A stretch of 64,000 bases of DNA from Hyphococcus sp. (GTDB lineage: Bacteria; Pseudomonadota; Alphaproteobacteria; Caulobacterales; Parvularculaceae), in NCBI GenBank assembly GCA_021776335.1, contig JAJFGB010000010.1, positions 124,001 through 188,000 of the forward strand. The letters are read 5' to 3'. Below the pieces are notes generated by a model. The model was not told the origin of the DNA. It worked only from the letters and a program-made list of their open reading frames with translations, and made no database searches. This document shows, in pieces, positions 19,439 through 30,413 of the stretch. Numbering within the stretch: position 1 is the stretch's first letter; every line of letters begins with the position of its first letter. Position numbers and translations under genes: made by a program.

Positions 19439-20234
19439 AACGCTGCAACCATTAGAGGGCCAGTTGACGCGCCGCCGAGTGTTCATGCTTTCAGGCTAAT
19501 TAATTGCTCTAACCTGAATTTCAAGGGCCTTCGCCACCAAAAATTGTAGCAGCCTTGCTCATTGGCTAATCATTTCCACAGCTTGCAAGTCACCCGCGCA
19601 AAAAACCCAACACACGCCAACGCAAATCCTCGCGTCCGATTGAAGGTTCATCGCGCCAGCGCTCATTGTGCTGCGATGTGCAATAAATATTACCGATAAT
19701 TTTGCCAGTCATGTTGTACAAATTACCTGTATGGTGATATCCTCGTTTCTCTCGTATTCAGTATTGTCGCATTTACTTGCTCACTGTTTCATCGCGTGGT
19801 TCGCCAGGGGAGGCGCACGTGAGACGAATTCAATCTGATAGGCGCATAGCTCGGGGCCCGCAGCAGCGACCCTTACCAATATATTGCTGGCGCTTTTTCG
19901 CCGGGCGGCCAGTTGCGCCTGCGATGACCACGTTTGGCTCGTTGCGCGACATCTGGCGCGCATTTTGCGCGCTCGAATCTACAAAACCGGGCCGCGAATC
20001 TCGTCGTTCTGTTCCAAGAACAATTCGCCAATCTGTTTAGTTCCACAGTAACCGAAGACGTCGACGAAGCGACAGCCGGCAGATTCACTCGATGCAGAAT
20101 ACAGTCGTGTCGACCACTACTCGATACCTCGAGAACCTCTTCGAATGTAAGCCCTCAATACGAGATCCGAAAGCAGTTGGCCTCGCCGGCGCCCGTGAAA
20201 ATTCCGACGTCCCATTTGAGAAGGAAGTGATGTG
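19439..20234. other. Long intergenic region upstream of TcA
   Basis: About 800 bases without a convincing gene. Frames of 60-100 codons occur on both strands but lack ribosome-binding sites and recognisable motifs. The segment around 19670-19760 is AT-rich and may hold the promoter of the TcA gene. The rest could be leader or decayed sequence. Confidence 0.4.
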
Positions 20235-23200
20235 ATGCAAACCCCCATTCACCCGTTCGATCCGCACGATTTAGAGTGGTCCATTCGCCGACTACTGACA
20301 AAACGATCACTGCGGGGCATGATCGAAGCGAGGCTGACCGACGCGCTGCGACAGCAGCTCACAGAGCGCACCGGGGCGGATGCTGGGTCGGCATTATCGG
20401 CATTCATCGATACAGTACCGTTGCCAAAGGTCCGCCGCGTGGAACAGCAGTCCCTCGCAGCGCTGCTCCGTGAGTTGCTGGCTGGCGCAAAAACGCCAGA
20501 TCCCACGTTGAAGCGAGAGGTCGATGCTGCCGTGGAACGACTGTCCGAAGAGACTCCCATCGGGAAGCTGCTGGGACTGGAAGACCCTCTCGCGGCACAC
20601 CCGTTTTTTGAGGACGTTGTCGCGATCTCCCGTTTCGACCTTCTTCTCAAAGCCTCGGATATTGGCGCCGACGACGAGAAGCGTGGTGACGCCGTCAAAG
20701 TATTCGCGCGCCATCGAAGCACCGGGCGGGCGTTCCTCCAAACACTGCGTCGTCGGCGATCAATCAACGCCACAGACATCCGCGGATTGAAGCGTTTCCT
20801 TGACCTGGCCAGCATCGCGAACGCCGACCCCAAGCTCATACGGGCGTTGCGGGAACGGAATTGTGATACGGCCGCTGACCTCGTACCCGTGCGCGCAGCC
20901 GACTGGATTGAGATTTTGCGGAGTGCGCGTGTTGAACCGCCGGATTTTATCAAAGAAGGGGCAAAGCGTGAAGGACGCGCAAACGAGTCTGTAGCCCAAT
21001 TATGCGCACGCTACGCAGCGCATCTCGAAGAACAGGTGCGGATTAGATTCCCAAGCGCTGTGTTTATCGATCAGTTGGGTGACGCCGACGCTGAGGACCA
21101 TCGGACTGCCGTCCAGGATCTTCAATTGCTGATTACGAACAACCCGAACTGGGAACTGACAAAGCAACCGAGCTACCGTGGCGTCAACTGGGGCAGATTG
21201 GGCTCCCGCCGACGTAACGCCATCAAGCAAAGTGTTGGGCGAATAAACAATCTCTTACGCCGCTATCCCGGGCTCGGCCTGAAAGAAGCTCTCGAAAACC
21301 GGAAAAGCTCGGCCAGCAGTAAGGTCACATTGATCAGGCGAGGGTTTCGCAACCTTTCTCGCTTTTACCAGAACAATCCGGACTTGGATCTCCGAACCGC
21401 GGACTTTACGGGCGGCTATGTCGCGCGTCCGGCTGGCGCGAAGACGCCGGAAATAAAGATCGGGTGGGCGGGGATCAACGCGAACCACCGGGGCGCAGTG
21501 TTGGCTCAGATGAAAACGTATCAGCGTTTGTATCGTATTGATGCGCGGGGTGGCATTGCGGCGCAACTGCTGAATGACGGTTATGACTCGGCCATGAAGA
21601 TTGTGGCGAATTCGGAAACGACGTTCGTTGATTCTTTCACGGGCGATATAGGTGTAGCAAATGCCATTTATAAAAACGCGTGCACCATCGTATCGAACAC
21701 CCTGCTTGTAGGTATGAATATCCGCGCACTAACGGGTGAATCAAATTTCAAAGGTGCAGTATTCGATAACGTGATGGATTCCCTCGTCGACTACATACGC
21801 AGGATTCCTGGCTACCGTGAGCTCATTGGGCTGCCAACGTTCTGCGCTTGTAAAGACTGCCGATCCATTTTCAGTCCAGCGGCCTACTTTGTTGATCTGA
21901 TGGGATTTATCGACACTCAGGTGACGCAACGAAACACCATCGTCCCGGAACGCTCGCTCCGGCAACGCCGACCCGACTTATGGCAGATTTCCCTCGATTG
22001 TGAGAACACCAATCAGCTGATCCCCTATCTCGACGTCGTCAACGAGATCCTCGAGCGTAATGTCAACGCTGACGTCAGCGCCGATCCGTACGAGTATGTT
22101 TATGAGCAGGCCCAACATCCGTTCAATCTGCCTGTTCACATCCATCTGGAGCGGGCGCGAGCTTATCTAGCGCATTTCAAAGTGGGCCTCCTCGGCGAGG
22201 TATACGAAGCATTCGAGTCGGGCGCCGACGTGATCGCAATGGAGCGACTGGGCATGTCGCCGCGCGAGTTTGAATTGATCACAACGTCACGGATCAACGC
22301 CGCGGCACTGCGTTCTGCATACGGAATCGACGCCGGCGGTTCGCTGGTGGGGCCGGGACCTCGAGGGTTGCAGCGTGTGGAAGTGTTCCTGAAGAGCACG
22401 GGCCTTACCCGCCTTCAGCTTAACGAGCTGGTGTACCAGAACCTCGACGAGGACGAGCGGATTATCCTGCCAGGACCGGTGATTGCAACCGTAAACCAGC
22501 GAAACCGGTTTTACGTAAACGATGTCCGCGACGGTCCTGGAGGTGGAAGCGCACTTGGCGCGATCGGGGTCGAGCTCGACGACAACGATTCGAACGACAT
22601 TCATGAAGTCATCACCAACCTGACGACAAACAAGCTTGATCGCATTCATCGGTTCGTTCGGCTCGCAACACGATTAAAATGGTCGTTTGCTGAGCTCGAT
22701 TGGGCGCTTCGATCAATCGCTAAAACCGCACACGACGAGGACATCGATCCCGATGCAATTCGCAAGTTATGGCGGATGAAGCAATGGCAGGAACGACTTG
22801 GGCTCGCCGTCGATGAGCTCGTTGGCTTCTGGTTCGACGTCAAGTGGATTGGGCGGGCAAACCCAGATGGAGCGGAGCCGGCTGATCTATTCAATCGCGT
22901 CTTCAACGACGCGAAAGTGACCGAGGGCGGAACGCCCCTGCAGCCGTTCAGCTTGCTTCCTCAGTCACTAGGTGCCAGCGACCCGTCCGACCAATTCCGG
23001 AACAAGTTATTGGCTGCGCTCGAGATAGGAGATGAGGATCTCGACCGGATTCTCACCGCGATACCAACCAATCCGTTACCATTGAACATCGGCAATCTCA
23101 GCTTTCTATATCGGTTGGCCAAGCTCCCCGCCCAATTACGAATGACCGTTCGTGGCTTTCTCGATCTTCTGCAGCTGCTAGGTGTAGCAGTTGACGGTGC

Positions 23201-26200
23201 CGATCCACAGGCTGCGATAAACTCGCATCTCGGTAATTTCGACAGCTTCGGCGAGACACTCGACATCATTGACTGGATGAGGCTGTCTGGGTTCGACGTA
23301 AACGTTCTGAGATTCTTTCAGACCAACGAGCTGAATCCCTTTGTCGATCCAGGCTACCACTCCGACGATTTGCGATTGATGCTGGAGGAGCTATCCTCGC
23401 ATCCCACTGTGGAAATGCGCGCCTTCACGGTCATCGACAATGTCGACGAAGCACAGTCTGCAACCGTTTTTGATCAACTCGTCATCAACGGCTTTATCGG
23501 CAAAGTCTATCCCACCGACACATTCGGCCGACTGACCCCGGATTACACCCCCGACGCCGCGAATTTCAGCATTGGCTTAGCTGCGCCGTTCGACACGCCC
23601 GCAGCCCAGGATAAGATCATCGAGTTGCTGCGCACATATGATGCGCGGCTCCTCGAAGATGAACAGCGCCGAAACCGCATATTGAATGGACTTGGCACAC
23701 TTCTTGGCGTTGATACAGACACTCTCGAGGCGCTGATCGGGTTCACAGACGAGCAGTTGTCGGATGTTCGCATGACACAGCTCACGACCCTCATCGGCGA
23801 GGATGATGCAGGTTATGCGGAAATCCAGCTGTTCGTCACGAAGATCTATGCGCGGAAGCTGCTCATCGATCGACTCGACCTGAGCAGGGAGGAACTAGCA
23901 GCCATTGCCAGCAACAAGATCCCGTTCGAACTTGGCGCTCTCGACGTTCTGACGCTCAACGAGGTCCGCAACTTGTGGCGTTATCGCCAGCTCGTTCGCG
24001 AATTTCGAGTCGAAGACCTGTCCTTGTTGGAACACTTAAGTGCAGCACAGCCCGACGATGCATCGCTCGCGGGAGTTGCCGATTGGCCTGAGGATCAGGT
24101 CGCATCGGTCGCAGCCGAGATCGCCGCCAATCGCGGAGTCGCATCGGCTGAACTCTATTCATCGACAACTGGCTTGGAACAGATTGCACGTTGTTTTGCA
24201 ATTATCCGATTGCTCCGCGTGCACGCGGACGCGGTTATCGCATGGAGCCAATGGCCAACACAATCCTGGGACGAGCAGGAGGCTATTGCCGAGTCTATTC
24301 TGGAGATCTTCAAAGCTAAATACGGGGCAGAAGAGTGGCGGGCAAAATTCGGACCTGTTGAAGACCGGGTTCGGGAATACAAACGTGACGCACTTGTCAG
24401 TTGGTTAACCTGGCACCTTCGCGGCAACGCGATAGGAAATGCAGAAGATCTGTACCAGTACCTGCTGATCGACGTGAACATGAGCAGCTGCCAGAAGGTC
24501 TCGCGGGTCAAGGAGGGGCTGAATGCCCTGCAGCTCTTTCTGCACCGGTGCATGATGAACCTCGAACAAGACGTGGCCCCCGAGTTCATTCCCCGAGGGC
24601 AGTGGGAATGGATGAAGAACTATCGGGTTTGGGAAGCCAATCGAAAGGTCTTCTTGTATCCGGAGAACTACATTGAGCCGGAACTCAGGGACGATAAGAC
24701 GACGCTCTTCCAGGAACTCGAGGAAGATTTACTGCAGGCGGACGTGACTGACAACGCTGTTCGCGACGCTTTCACGGGCTATCTTGACAAGTTTGCCGAG
24801 CTTGCGAACCTGCGAATTACGGGAGCGTGCTATCACGAAGGGCCGCGGTTTCTGTTCAACCTCGATCTCGCGCTTCGAACGTCACTTAACAACGGTACGG
24901 TTTCGAACGCCCTCACGGAAGCGTTCCGCCAACAGCGATTGAACCTCTCTGTCGGTGCTACCGTCGCCGTAGATTCTGTTGATGAGCGATGGCTACTAAA
25001 CGATCAAGGTCGCGTTTTCCTCATTAACGCCCGGCGCAATCAGCTCAATGTGGCCGACAATGGCGTAACGCGGCAAGTGCTTTATCTGGTGGCCAGAACA
25101 AAGACTGCACCGTTTACCTATTTCCTGAGCCGTCTCATCGATCAAATCCATTGGACCGAGTGGGAGAAGATCGATCTCAAGATCCAGTCGAATTACGCCA
25201 TACCGATCTTCAGCTTCAATCGGTTGTTTCTGTTCTGGCGGCAGCCTGCCCCGAGATCGTCCACCACGATCAGCGGCGGCAGCGCAACGACGACGGATTC
25301 AGTCGTTTGGCAGATCAACTACTCGTTCATGAATCTCGCGAACAAATGGGTCGCCCCGCAACAGATGGACGCAAAGAAGACCAGTTTTGGGGACACCGAT
25401 CGTATGCGCTTGCTGTTCCCACAGAACATGGAATCGGAAAACGATGGTGAGGCCATCAGGCTCTACTACTACCCGAAGGGCTCGACGTCGACTTACACCG
25501 AGCTTTATAAGGAGTTCGAAGAGGCTCAGGACGACCTGGACCACATTGCCTTCCACTACACCGGGCTGAGCGGGAAAATCCTGAAAATCGATCGTACGCC
25601 TCGAGGCACACCAAACAAGCTGTCCGAAGTGACGGTGAAATATCTCTCCGAGAACAACTACTACTTCAATGCCACGGACAGCCTGTTCGATGGCTTAGTG
25701 ATTCTCGACACGCCAAGCAGCCTGCTGAACAATCCGGTGCGTTCCCAGGATCTCCTCGGCGATATCTCAGAGAGCAGGCCCGAGGTCATTATTGTCAACA
25801 ACAACCCGGAGATGTTCGTGTTTGATAACCGCGACGAGCAGCATCTCGTCACGCGCTCCTACGACCCGGCGATCGGCGAGAATGTATACGCGTTCGAACG
25901 TTTGTCGACATACGTTGTGCATGCGCTTTTCCAAAAGATGGTTGTGGGAGAAAATGTGGAGTCGCTGATGAATCTCGATTCTCAGCGAACTCCCGAGCTA
26001 CCCTTCGACCGGCTGGGGCCCGCCACCGCGGTGGTCCGCCCCCCTGCTGACGAGCGGTCGGACACAGATGGGAAGTTCGGAAAATACTATCGTGAGCTTT
26101 TCTTACATATTCCGCTGCTCGTTGCAAACCGATTGAATCAGAACCAGCAGTTCGAGGAAGCGCAACGCTGGTACCACTTCATTTTGAATCCGTTTTCGGA

Positions 26201-28985
26201 CGAGCCGAAGACAGTCGGGGTAAGCCCGCTGGATCGTTATTGGTCGTACCTGCCGTTTCGGGACAAACAGCTGCCCACATTCGAGCAGATGCTGTCCAAT
26301 GTGGAGGCGATTCACACCTACCATACTAATCCGTTCAAGCCGGACGCGATCGCTAGATTGCGTGAAGGGGCTTATCAGAAAAACGTCGTGATGAAGTACA
26401 TCGACAATCTCATCGACTGGGCGGAGTTCAAGTTCGCTCAGGACACTTGGGAGTCAATCACCGAAGCGACGATGCTCTACGTGACAGCGTATCAGCTCCT
26501 TGGTGCAAGGCGTCCCGAGGAGCTTACGCCGTGCGATGTGCCCGAGACGCGCACTTACGAGGAGCTTGAACAGCTTTTCGGTTCCGGTTCGGCGATTCCG
26601 GAGTTTTGGATTGAGGTTGAAAACGCCATTCCACTGGCTCCTCGCAGCGTTCTGACGTCGCCACTGAACCCGGCACGCCCTGAACTTGGTGAGCGGCTGG
26701 GTGAACTCCTGCCGCAAGGGACGCAGGGACCGTCATTGCTGTATTTCTGTTTCCACGAAAACGACCGGCTTCGAGACTACTGGAAACGCGTCGACGATGG
26801 GCTGATCAAGATTCGTCACTGTCTGGATATCAGCGGAACGCGACGCGAGTTGGAGCTCTACCAGCCGCCGCTTGACCCAATGGCTTTGGTCCGAGCGGTC
26901 GCTGGCGGCCGCTCGCTCGGCGCTGTCGTCGCCGACCTCGCCCGTCCGCTGCCGCATTATCGTTTCCGTTACCTACTCGATCGGGCGCGGAGCCTCACTG
27001 CCCAGGTGGAACAGCTGGGCAGTGCGCTTCTGAGTGCGCTCGAAAAGAAAGACGCCGAAGCGCTGACCCTACTGAGAGCAACCCAGGAGAGCGTGATCAT
27101 AGACCGAACCAAGTCGATTCGTAAGAAACAACGCGACGAAGCGGCCGAAAACATGGCCGCTCTTAACCAAAGCAAAACTAACGCGCTTGACCGCAAGGAT
27201 CACTACGAAGGATTGATACGCAATAAACTGTTGCAACGAGAACAAGCTCAGCTCAACGCGATGAGGTCCGCCCGCGACTTCGAGGCTACCGGCAACATCA
27301 TGAGCACCGTAGCGTCCTTTCTCCATCTCATTCCTCAGATCGGGGCGCCCACCGCCATGACCTTCGGCGGTCGCGAGTTGGGGTCCGCGATGTCGATGAT
27401 CGCGGCGGGGCTGAAAAACAGTGCTGCTGAGCAGAACTTCCTGGGGTCAATGAGCTCAATTCTCGGGGGCTACGAGCGGCGCGGGCAGGACTGGCGTCTG
27501 CAACGCGATACCGCGAACAACGAAATCGCACAGATCGACAAGCAGATTGATGCGGCGCGCACGCGCGTAGCAATTGCTGAAGCCGAGATCGAGTTGCAGG
27601 AAAAAAACATCGAGCACAACGAAGAACTCCACAGCTTTTACACGGACAAATTCTCGTCAGTACAGCTCTACCAATGGATGTCTGCGCATTTGAAGTCGAT
27701 TCACTACACGTTGTACAAGATGGCCAACGACCTCGCGAAGTCAGTCGAGCGCGCATATCAGTATGAAACCAACACCACGGACACATTTATCAGCTTCGGT
27801 CATTGGGACACGCTTAAGGAGGGGCTATTGGCTGGTGAGCGCTTAAACCTCGAGTTGAGACAGATAGAGGTCACATATATCGAGAATAACAGGCGGTCAC
27901 TGGAGATTGAGAAAACTGTTTCCTTGGCGCAGCTCGAAGACATACAGGTTCCAGATTCCACGTACGCGAATGCGCTGCTCACGCTGAAACACACCGGACG
28001 CTGCGAGTTTCGCCTCAGTGAAGAAATGTTTGACTTCGATTTCCCCGGGCACTATGCGCGCCAGATCAAGTCGATCGCTGTGACAATCCCTGCGCTGGCC
28101 GGACCTTACCAGAATGTCAACGCGACTTTGAGTCAGCTCAGCAACCGTACGCTGCTGCAGCCTGATCCGCTAGGCGTTGCGTATTTACTGGACGAAAATA
28201 ATGTAGCTGCTCAGACTGGGCGAGGTGCCGTGCGTGTTGACTGGCGCGCACGTGAGCAAATCGCGATTTCGCGCGGAATCAACGACACGGGGACTTTTGA
28301 ACTCAACTTCAATGACGATCGTTACCTGCCGTTCGAAGGGACCGGCGCGGTATCGACCTGGCGCCTGGAGATGCCGCGATCGAGCAACCGCTTCAATCTC
28401 GACACGGTATCGGATGTCATCTTCAACATACGTTACACGGCAGTCAATGGGGGAGACCAATTCAGAAATGACGTTCTCGCCGCTCTCAACGCGCGCGGTT
28501 TTCAATATAGTGGCTTCCGGATGGCTAGCCTCAAAAACGAACATGCGACCGAGTGGCATCGCTTTCTCAACCCACCGCAAGGACAACTGTTCCACGAATT
28601 ACGATTCACCATAGACTCAGACGTGTTTCCCGCGAATCTTGCGAACCATGCTCTGACGAGAGTGATCGCACGAGCAGATATTGCAACAGTCAACATCGGC
28701 ACTCTGCGATGGCAGATCAGCCTCGATCCGGGGAGTGCAAAGCAGATTGTGCTCGACTTCGATGGAACAGACGTACTGCATCATGAGCTGGCAGGAGGCG
28801 ACGGGCTGGGTGAGTGGCTGTTGCGGGTCGATCGCTCGAGCATTCCCACCGAGCTGCGCGTACAGAACTCAGACGGAACGGAAGCCGTAGAGAATATCGG
28901 CGGTAAACCGCACTATAGGCTAAACAGGGACGAACTACGCAACGTCACCTTGGCGATTGAGTTCGCTGCGGATATTGTTTTTTGA
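20235..28985 (+). CDS. Tc toxin subunit A (TcA, TcdA-like pore/translocation subunit)
   Basis: This 2916-residue protein is the large Tc subunit that forms a pentameric bell, binds target cells and injects the TcC tip. A long N-terminal helical region precedes the VRP1-type segment near residue 550 (SPAAYFVDLM, RRPDLWQISLDCENTN, VVNEILE). The neuraminidase-like domain lies near 1600-1700. The long coiled pore-forming region is about 2250-2560 (repeated helices with IAEAEIELQEKNIE). The C-terminal TcB-binding domain begins near RCEFRLSEEMFDFDFPGHY. ATG 20235 is preceded by AAGGAAG with good spacing; an overlapping GTG at 20232 is less likely. It is somewhat longer than TcdA1-type proteins of about 2500 residues. 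Confidence 0.92.
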   Translation: MQTPIHPFDPHDLEWSIRRLLTKRSLRGMIEARLTDALRQQLTERTGADAGSALSAFIDTVPLPKVRRVEQQSLAALLRELLAGAKTPDPTLKREVDAAVERLSEETPIGKLLGLEDPLAAHPFFEDVVAISRFDLLLKASDIGADDEKRGDAVKVFARHRSTGRAFLQTLRRRRSINATDIRGLKRFLDLASIANADPKLIRALRERNCDTAADLVPVRAADWIEILRSARVEPPDFIKEGAKREGRANESVAQLCARYAAHLEEQVRIRFPSAVFIDQLGDADAEDHRTAVQDLQLLITNNPNWELTKQPSYRGVNWGRLGSRRRNAIKQSVGRINNLLRRYPGLGLKEALENRKSSASSKVTLIRRGFRNLSRFYQNNPDLDLRTADFTGGYVARPAGAKTPEIKIGWAGINANHRGAVLAQMKTYQRLYRIDARGGIAAQLLNDGYDSAMKIVANSETTFVDSFTGDIGVANAIYKNACTIVSNTLLVGMNIRALTGESNFKGAVFDNVMDSLVDYIRRIPGYRELIGLPTFCACKDCRSIFSPAAYFVDLMGFIDTQVTQRNTIVPERSLRQRRPDLWQISLDCENTNQLIPYLDVVNEILERNVNADVSADPYEYVYEQAQHPFNLPVHIHLERARAYLAHFKVGLLGEVYEAFESGADVIAMERLGMSPREFELITTSRINAAALRSAYGIDAGGSLVGPGPRGLQRVEVFLKSTGLTRLQLNELVYQNLDEDERIILPGPVIATVNQRNRFYVNDVRDGPGGGSALGAIGVELDDNDSNDIHEVITNLTTNKLDRIHRFVRLATRLKWSFAELDWALRSIAKTAHDEDIDPDAIRKLWRMKQWQERLGLAVDELVGFWFDVKWIGRANPDGAEPADLFNRVFNDAKVTEGGTPLQPFSLLPQSLGASDPSDQFRNKLLAALEIGDEDLDRILTAIPTNPLPLNIGNLSFLYRLAKLPAQLRMTVRGFLDLLQLLGVAVDGADPQAAINSHLGNFDSFGETLDIIDWMRLSGFDVNVLRFFQTNELNPFVDPGYHSDDLRLMLEELSSHPTVEMRAFTVIDNVDEAQSATVFDQLVINGFIGKVYPTDTFGRLTPDYTPDAANFSIGLAAPFDTPAAQDKIIELLRTYDARLLEDEQRRNRILNGLGTLLGVDTDTLEALIGFTDEQLSDVRMTQLTTLIGEDDAGYAEIQLFVTKIYARKLLIDRLDLSREELAAIASNKIPFELGALDVLTLNEVRNLWRYRQLVREFRVEDLSLLEHLSAAQPDDASLAGVADWPEDQVASVAAEIAANRGVASAELYSSTTGLEQIARCFAIIRLLRVHADAVIAWSQWPTQSWDEQEAIAESILEIFKAKYGAEEWRAKFGPVEDRVREYKRDALVSWLTWHLRGNAIGNAEDLYQYLLIDVNMSSCQKVSRVKEGLNALQLFLHRCMMNLEQDVAPEFIPRGQWEWMKNYRVWEANRKVFLYPENYIEPELRDDKTTLFQELEEDLLQADVTDNAVRDAFTGYLDKFAELANLRITGACYHEGPRFLFNLDLALRTSLNNGTVSNALTEAFRQQRLNLSVGATVAVDSVDERWLLNDQGRVFLINARRNQLNVADNGVTRQVLYLVARTKTAPFTYFLSRLIDQIHWTEWEKIDLKIQSNYAIPIFSFNRLFLFWRQPAPRSSTTISGGSATTTDSVVWQINYSFMNLANKWVAPQQMDAKKTSFGDTDRMRLLFPQNMESENDGEAIRLYYYPKGSTSTYTELYKEFEEAQDDLDHIAFHYTGLSGKILKIDRTPRGTPNKLSEVTVKYLSENNYYFNATDSLFDGLVILDTPSSLLNNPVRSQDLLGDISESRPEVIIVNNNPEMFVFDNRDEQHLVTRSYDPAIGENVYAFERLSTYVVHALFQKMVVGENVESLMNLDSQRTPELPFDRLGPATAVVRPPADERSDTDGKFGKYYRELFLHIPLLVANRLNQNQQFEEAQRWYHFILNPFSDEPKTVGVSPLDRYWSYLPFRDKQLPTFEQMLSNVEAIHTYHTNPFKPDAIARLREGAYQKNVVMKYIDNLIDWAEFKFAQDTWESITEATMLYVTAYQLLGARRPEELTPCDVPETRTYEELEQLFGSGSAIPEFWIEVENAIPLAPRSVLTSPLNPARPELGERLGELLPQGTQGPSLLYFCFHENDRLRDYWKRVDDGLIKIRHCLDISGTRRELELYQPPLDPMALVRAVAGGRSLGAVVADLARPLPHYRFRYLLDRARSLTAQVEQLGSALLSALEKKDAEALTLLRATQESVIIDRTKSIRKKQRDEAAENMAALNQSKTNALDRKDHYEGLIRNKLLQREQAQLNAMRSARDFEATGNIMSTVASFLHLIPQIGAPTAMTFGGRELGSAMSMIAAGLKNSAAEQNFLGSMSSILGGYERRGQDWRLQRDTANNEIAQIDKQIDAARTRVAIAEAEIELQEKNIEHNEELHSFYTDKFSSVQLYQWMSAHLKSIHYTLYKMANDLAKSVERAYQYETNTTDTFISFGHWDTLKEGLLAGERLNLELRQIEVTYIENNRRSLEIEKTVSLAQLEDIQVPDSTYANALLTLKHTGRCEFRLSEEMFDFDFPGHYARQIKSIAVTIPALAGPYQNVNATLSQLSNRTLLQPDPLGVAYLLDENNVAAQTGRGAVRVDWRAREQIAISRGINDTGTFELNFNDDRYLPFEGTGAVSTWRLEMPRSSNRFNLDTVSDVIFNIRYTAVNGGDQFRNDVLAALNARGFQYSGFRMASLKNEHATEWHRFLNPPQGQLFHELRFTIDSDVFPANLANHALTRVIARADIATVNIGTLRWQISLDPGSAKQIVLDFDGTDVLHHELAGGDGLGEWLLRVDRSSIPTELRVQNSDGTEAVENIGGKPHYRLNRDELRNVTLAIEFAADIVF

Positions 28986-29078
28986 TACACGGGTAAGCGA
29001 GCAGCGCGACGTCAACATCTCGAAGTACAATTCACTCGTCTGGTTTTGCTTCCATCCAATCACATTGTTTTGTAACTG

Positions 29079-29285
29079 TTAGCGTTTTCGTGGTTTTTCC
29101 GGCGTTGGCCACGTGCCGATAGCAACTGTCATAGCATCAGTCATGATTTGAACAATTACCGGTGAAATCTGATTGACCACTAATTGAATGCGTTTTGCTG
29201 GCTTGTCCGGCAACGGCACTGTATCGATTGCGACGGTGTATTTTTTGCTGAAACGCTTTGATTGTGTCTTTGTCTTCTTTTTCAT
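29079..29285 (-). CDS. Small basic protein with an internal 16-residue duplication
   Basis: This 68-residue, Lys/Arg-rich protein has a very strong ribosome-binding site (GGAGGG, seven bases from ATG). It contains two related segments, TVAIDTVPLPDKPAKR and TVAIGTWPTPEKPRKR, separated by a hydrophobic VVNQISPVIVQIM stretch. It is convergent with the TcA gene. No family was recognised; it could be a structural or precursor peptide, but no leader or modification enzyme is nearby. Confidence 0.62.
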   Translation of the reverse strand: MKKKTKTQSKRFSKKYTVAIDTVPLPDKPAKRIQLVVNQISPVIVQIMTDAMTVAIGTWPTPEKPRKR

Positions 29286-29322
29286 TGAAGAACCCTCCTA
29301 GTCAATTAGGTATTGTTGCTTA

Positions 29323-29697
29323 TTACTCCTTGTACTTTTTGTTTTCCGTCTCTCGCTCATCTAGAAAAACTGTCCCAACTATACCGCGGGCATCATCAAA
29401 ACGAACGAGCATTTCCTGCACATAAGCGGGATCCGGCGACAACATCTCGCAACGATCAGCCGCGGCCGCTAACGCGATCGTTTCCGGAAATGACTTACTC
29501 GCCGTTTGAAATGAAGCGCCGCCATCCGGTTGTGACCGCGTGGCAGTATTGGCGGCCTTGTCCTTTGCCTGCGCCGCATCAATAGAAACAATCCGTGTCG
29601 GATCGGTCCCTGATGCGCTCGATTGCACCACATGCGCGGCGCTGGCAAAAATCACAACAGCTGCCAGATTGCGCGCAAATGAGAGACTAGTCGTCAT
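29323..29697 (-). CDS. Small secreted protein of unknown function
   Basis: This 124-residue protein begins with MTTSLSFARNLAAVVIFASAAHVVQSS, a signal peptide (written here in part), followed by a low-complexity Ala/Thr/Ser region and a C-terminal segment with SPDPAYVQEMLVRFDDARG. The start at 29697 was chosen because the signal peptide begins there; a longer frame to 29787 lacks support. It lies 37 bases upstream of the small basic protein gene at 29079-29285, probably in one transcript. Confidence 0.55.
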   Translation of the reverse strand: MTTSLSFARNLAAVVIFASAAHVVQSSASGTDPTRIVSIDAAQAKDKAANTATRSQPDGGASFQTASKSFPETIALAAAADRCEMLSPDPAYVQEMLVRFDDARGIVGTVFLDERETENKKYKE

Positions 29698-30413
29698 CTC
29701 CGACCCCGCTGAAGTCCTCAATATTGTACCCGACTTGCCGTATGCAATCAATTTCAGAAAAATCGAATTCGTAATTAATACCCTCAATATCGATAGGAAG
29801 ACATTTGCTAGCTTTATCAGAGTTATAACGTATTATTTGAACACATTGTTCTTTTGTAACATTCTTATTTCGGCCTTGGTGGGATTTTCAGCGATGGCAG
29901 CGAGCCGAATCTCGTGGTCTGCGGAATGGGATTTTCCATGTCGTTCAGCATGCAATAGACCGTCGCTTGTTGCATCTGAGGTTCATGCAATCGTTGTTGA
30001 TCCGGAATAGCTAGCCGCCCGGATCAACAGAGCTACATTTCTGTTCGCCGGGACCGCCTTTCACCACAATGATGTCGATGCAATTCCTACCCACGGAACA
30101 CTCCGAAAAAAAAGTTTTCGGAAACTCGCGCGCGAAAAGAAATTACTGAACACCCGGTCACAATGCGTTTCGCTGTAGAGATTGACCTCCCCCCTCCCCC
30201 AGAACACGACAATGGGCTTTTTGGTTTGAATTCCAGCTTTAAGAAAATAAATGGGGACCAACCGGTCTACGACGAGACACCCCAGAGATTGGAGGCCCCC
30301 AGGGAGGCAGCAGATGCCGCCCGTGGTTGGATGGTTCTTTGTATGATGCCCGCCGATCATTACTGATCCGTCGCCTTACGGTAGAGTTCATGATTAGCCA
30401 GAGGGTAAAACGG
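29698..30413. other. Intergenic, no gene recognised
   Basis: About 700 bases. I see no supported gene. A short inverted repeat with 7-base arms (CCGAAAA/TTTTCGG) lies at 30103-30121; it is not followed by a run of T on either strand, so it is not a typical terminator. The frames of about 100 codons on either strand have no ribosome-binding site. Confidence 0.4.

Noticed and set aside
30103-30121. Inverted repeat considered as a terminator
   Set aside because: No run of T after the stem on either strand.
30061-30360. 99-codon minus-strand frame rich in Gly and Phe
   Set aside because: No ribosome-binding site, no motif, and an opposing frame of similar length overlaps it.
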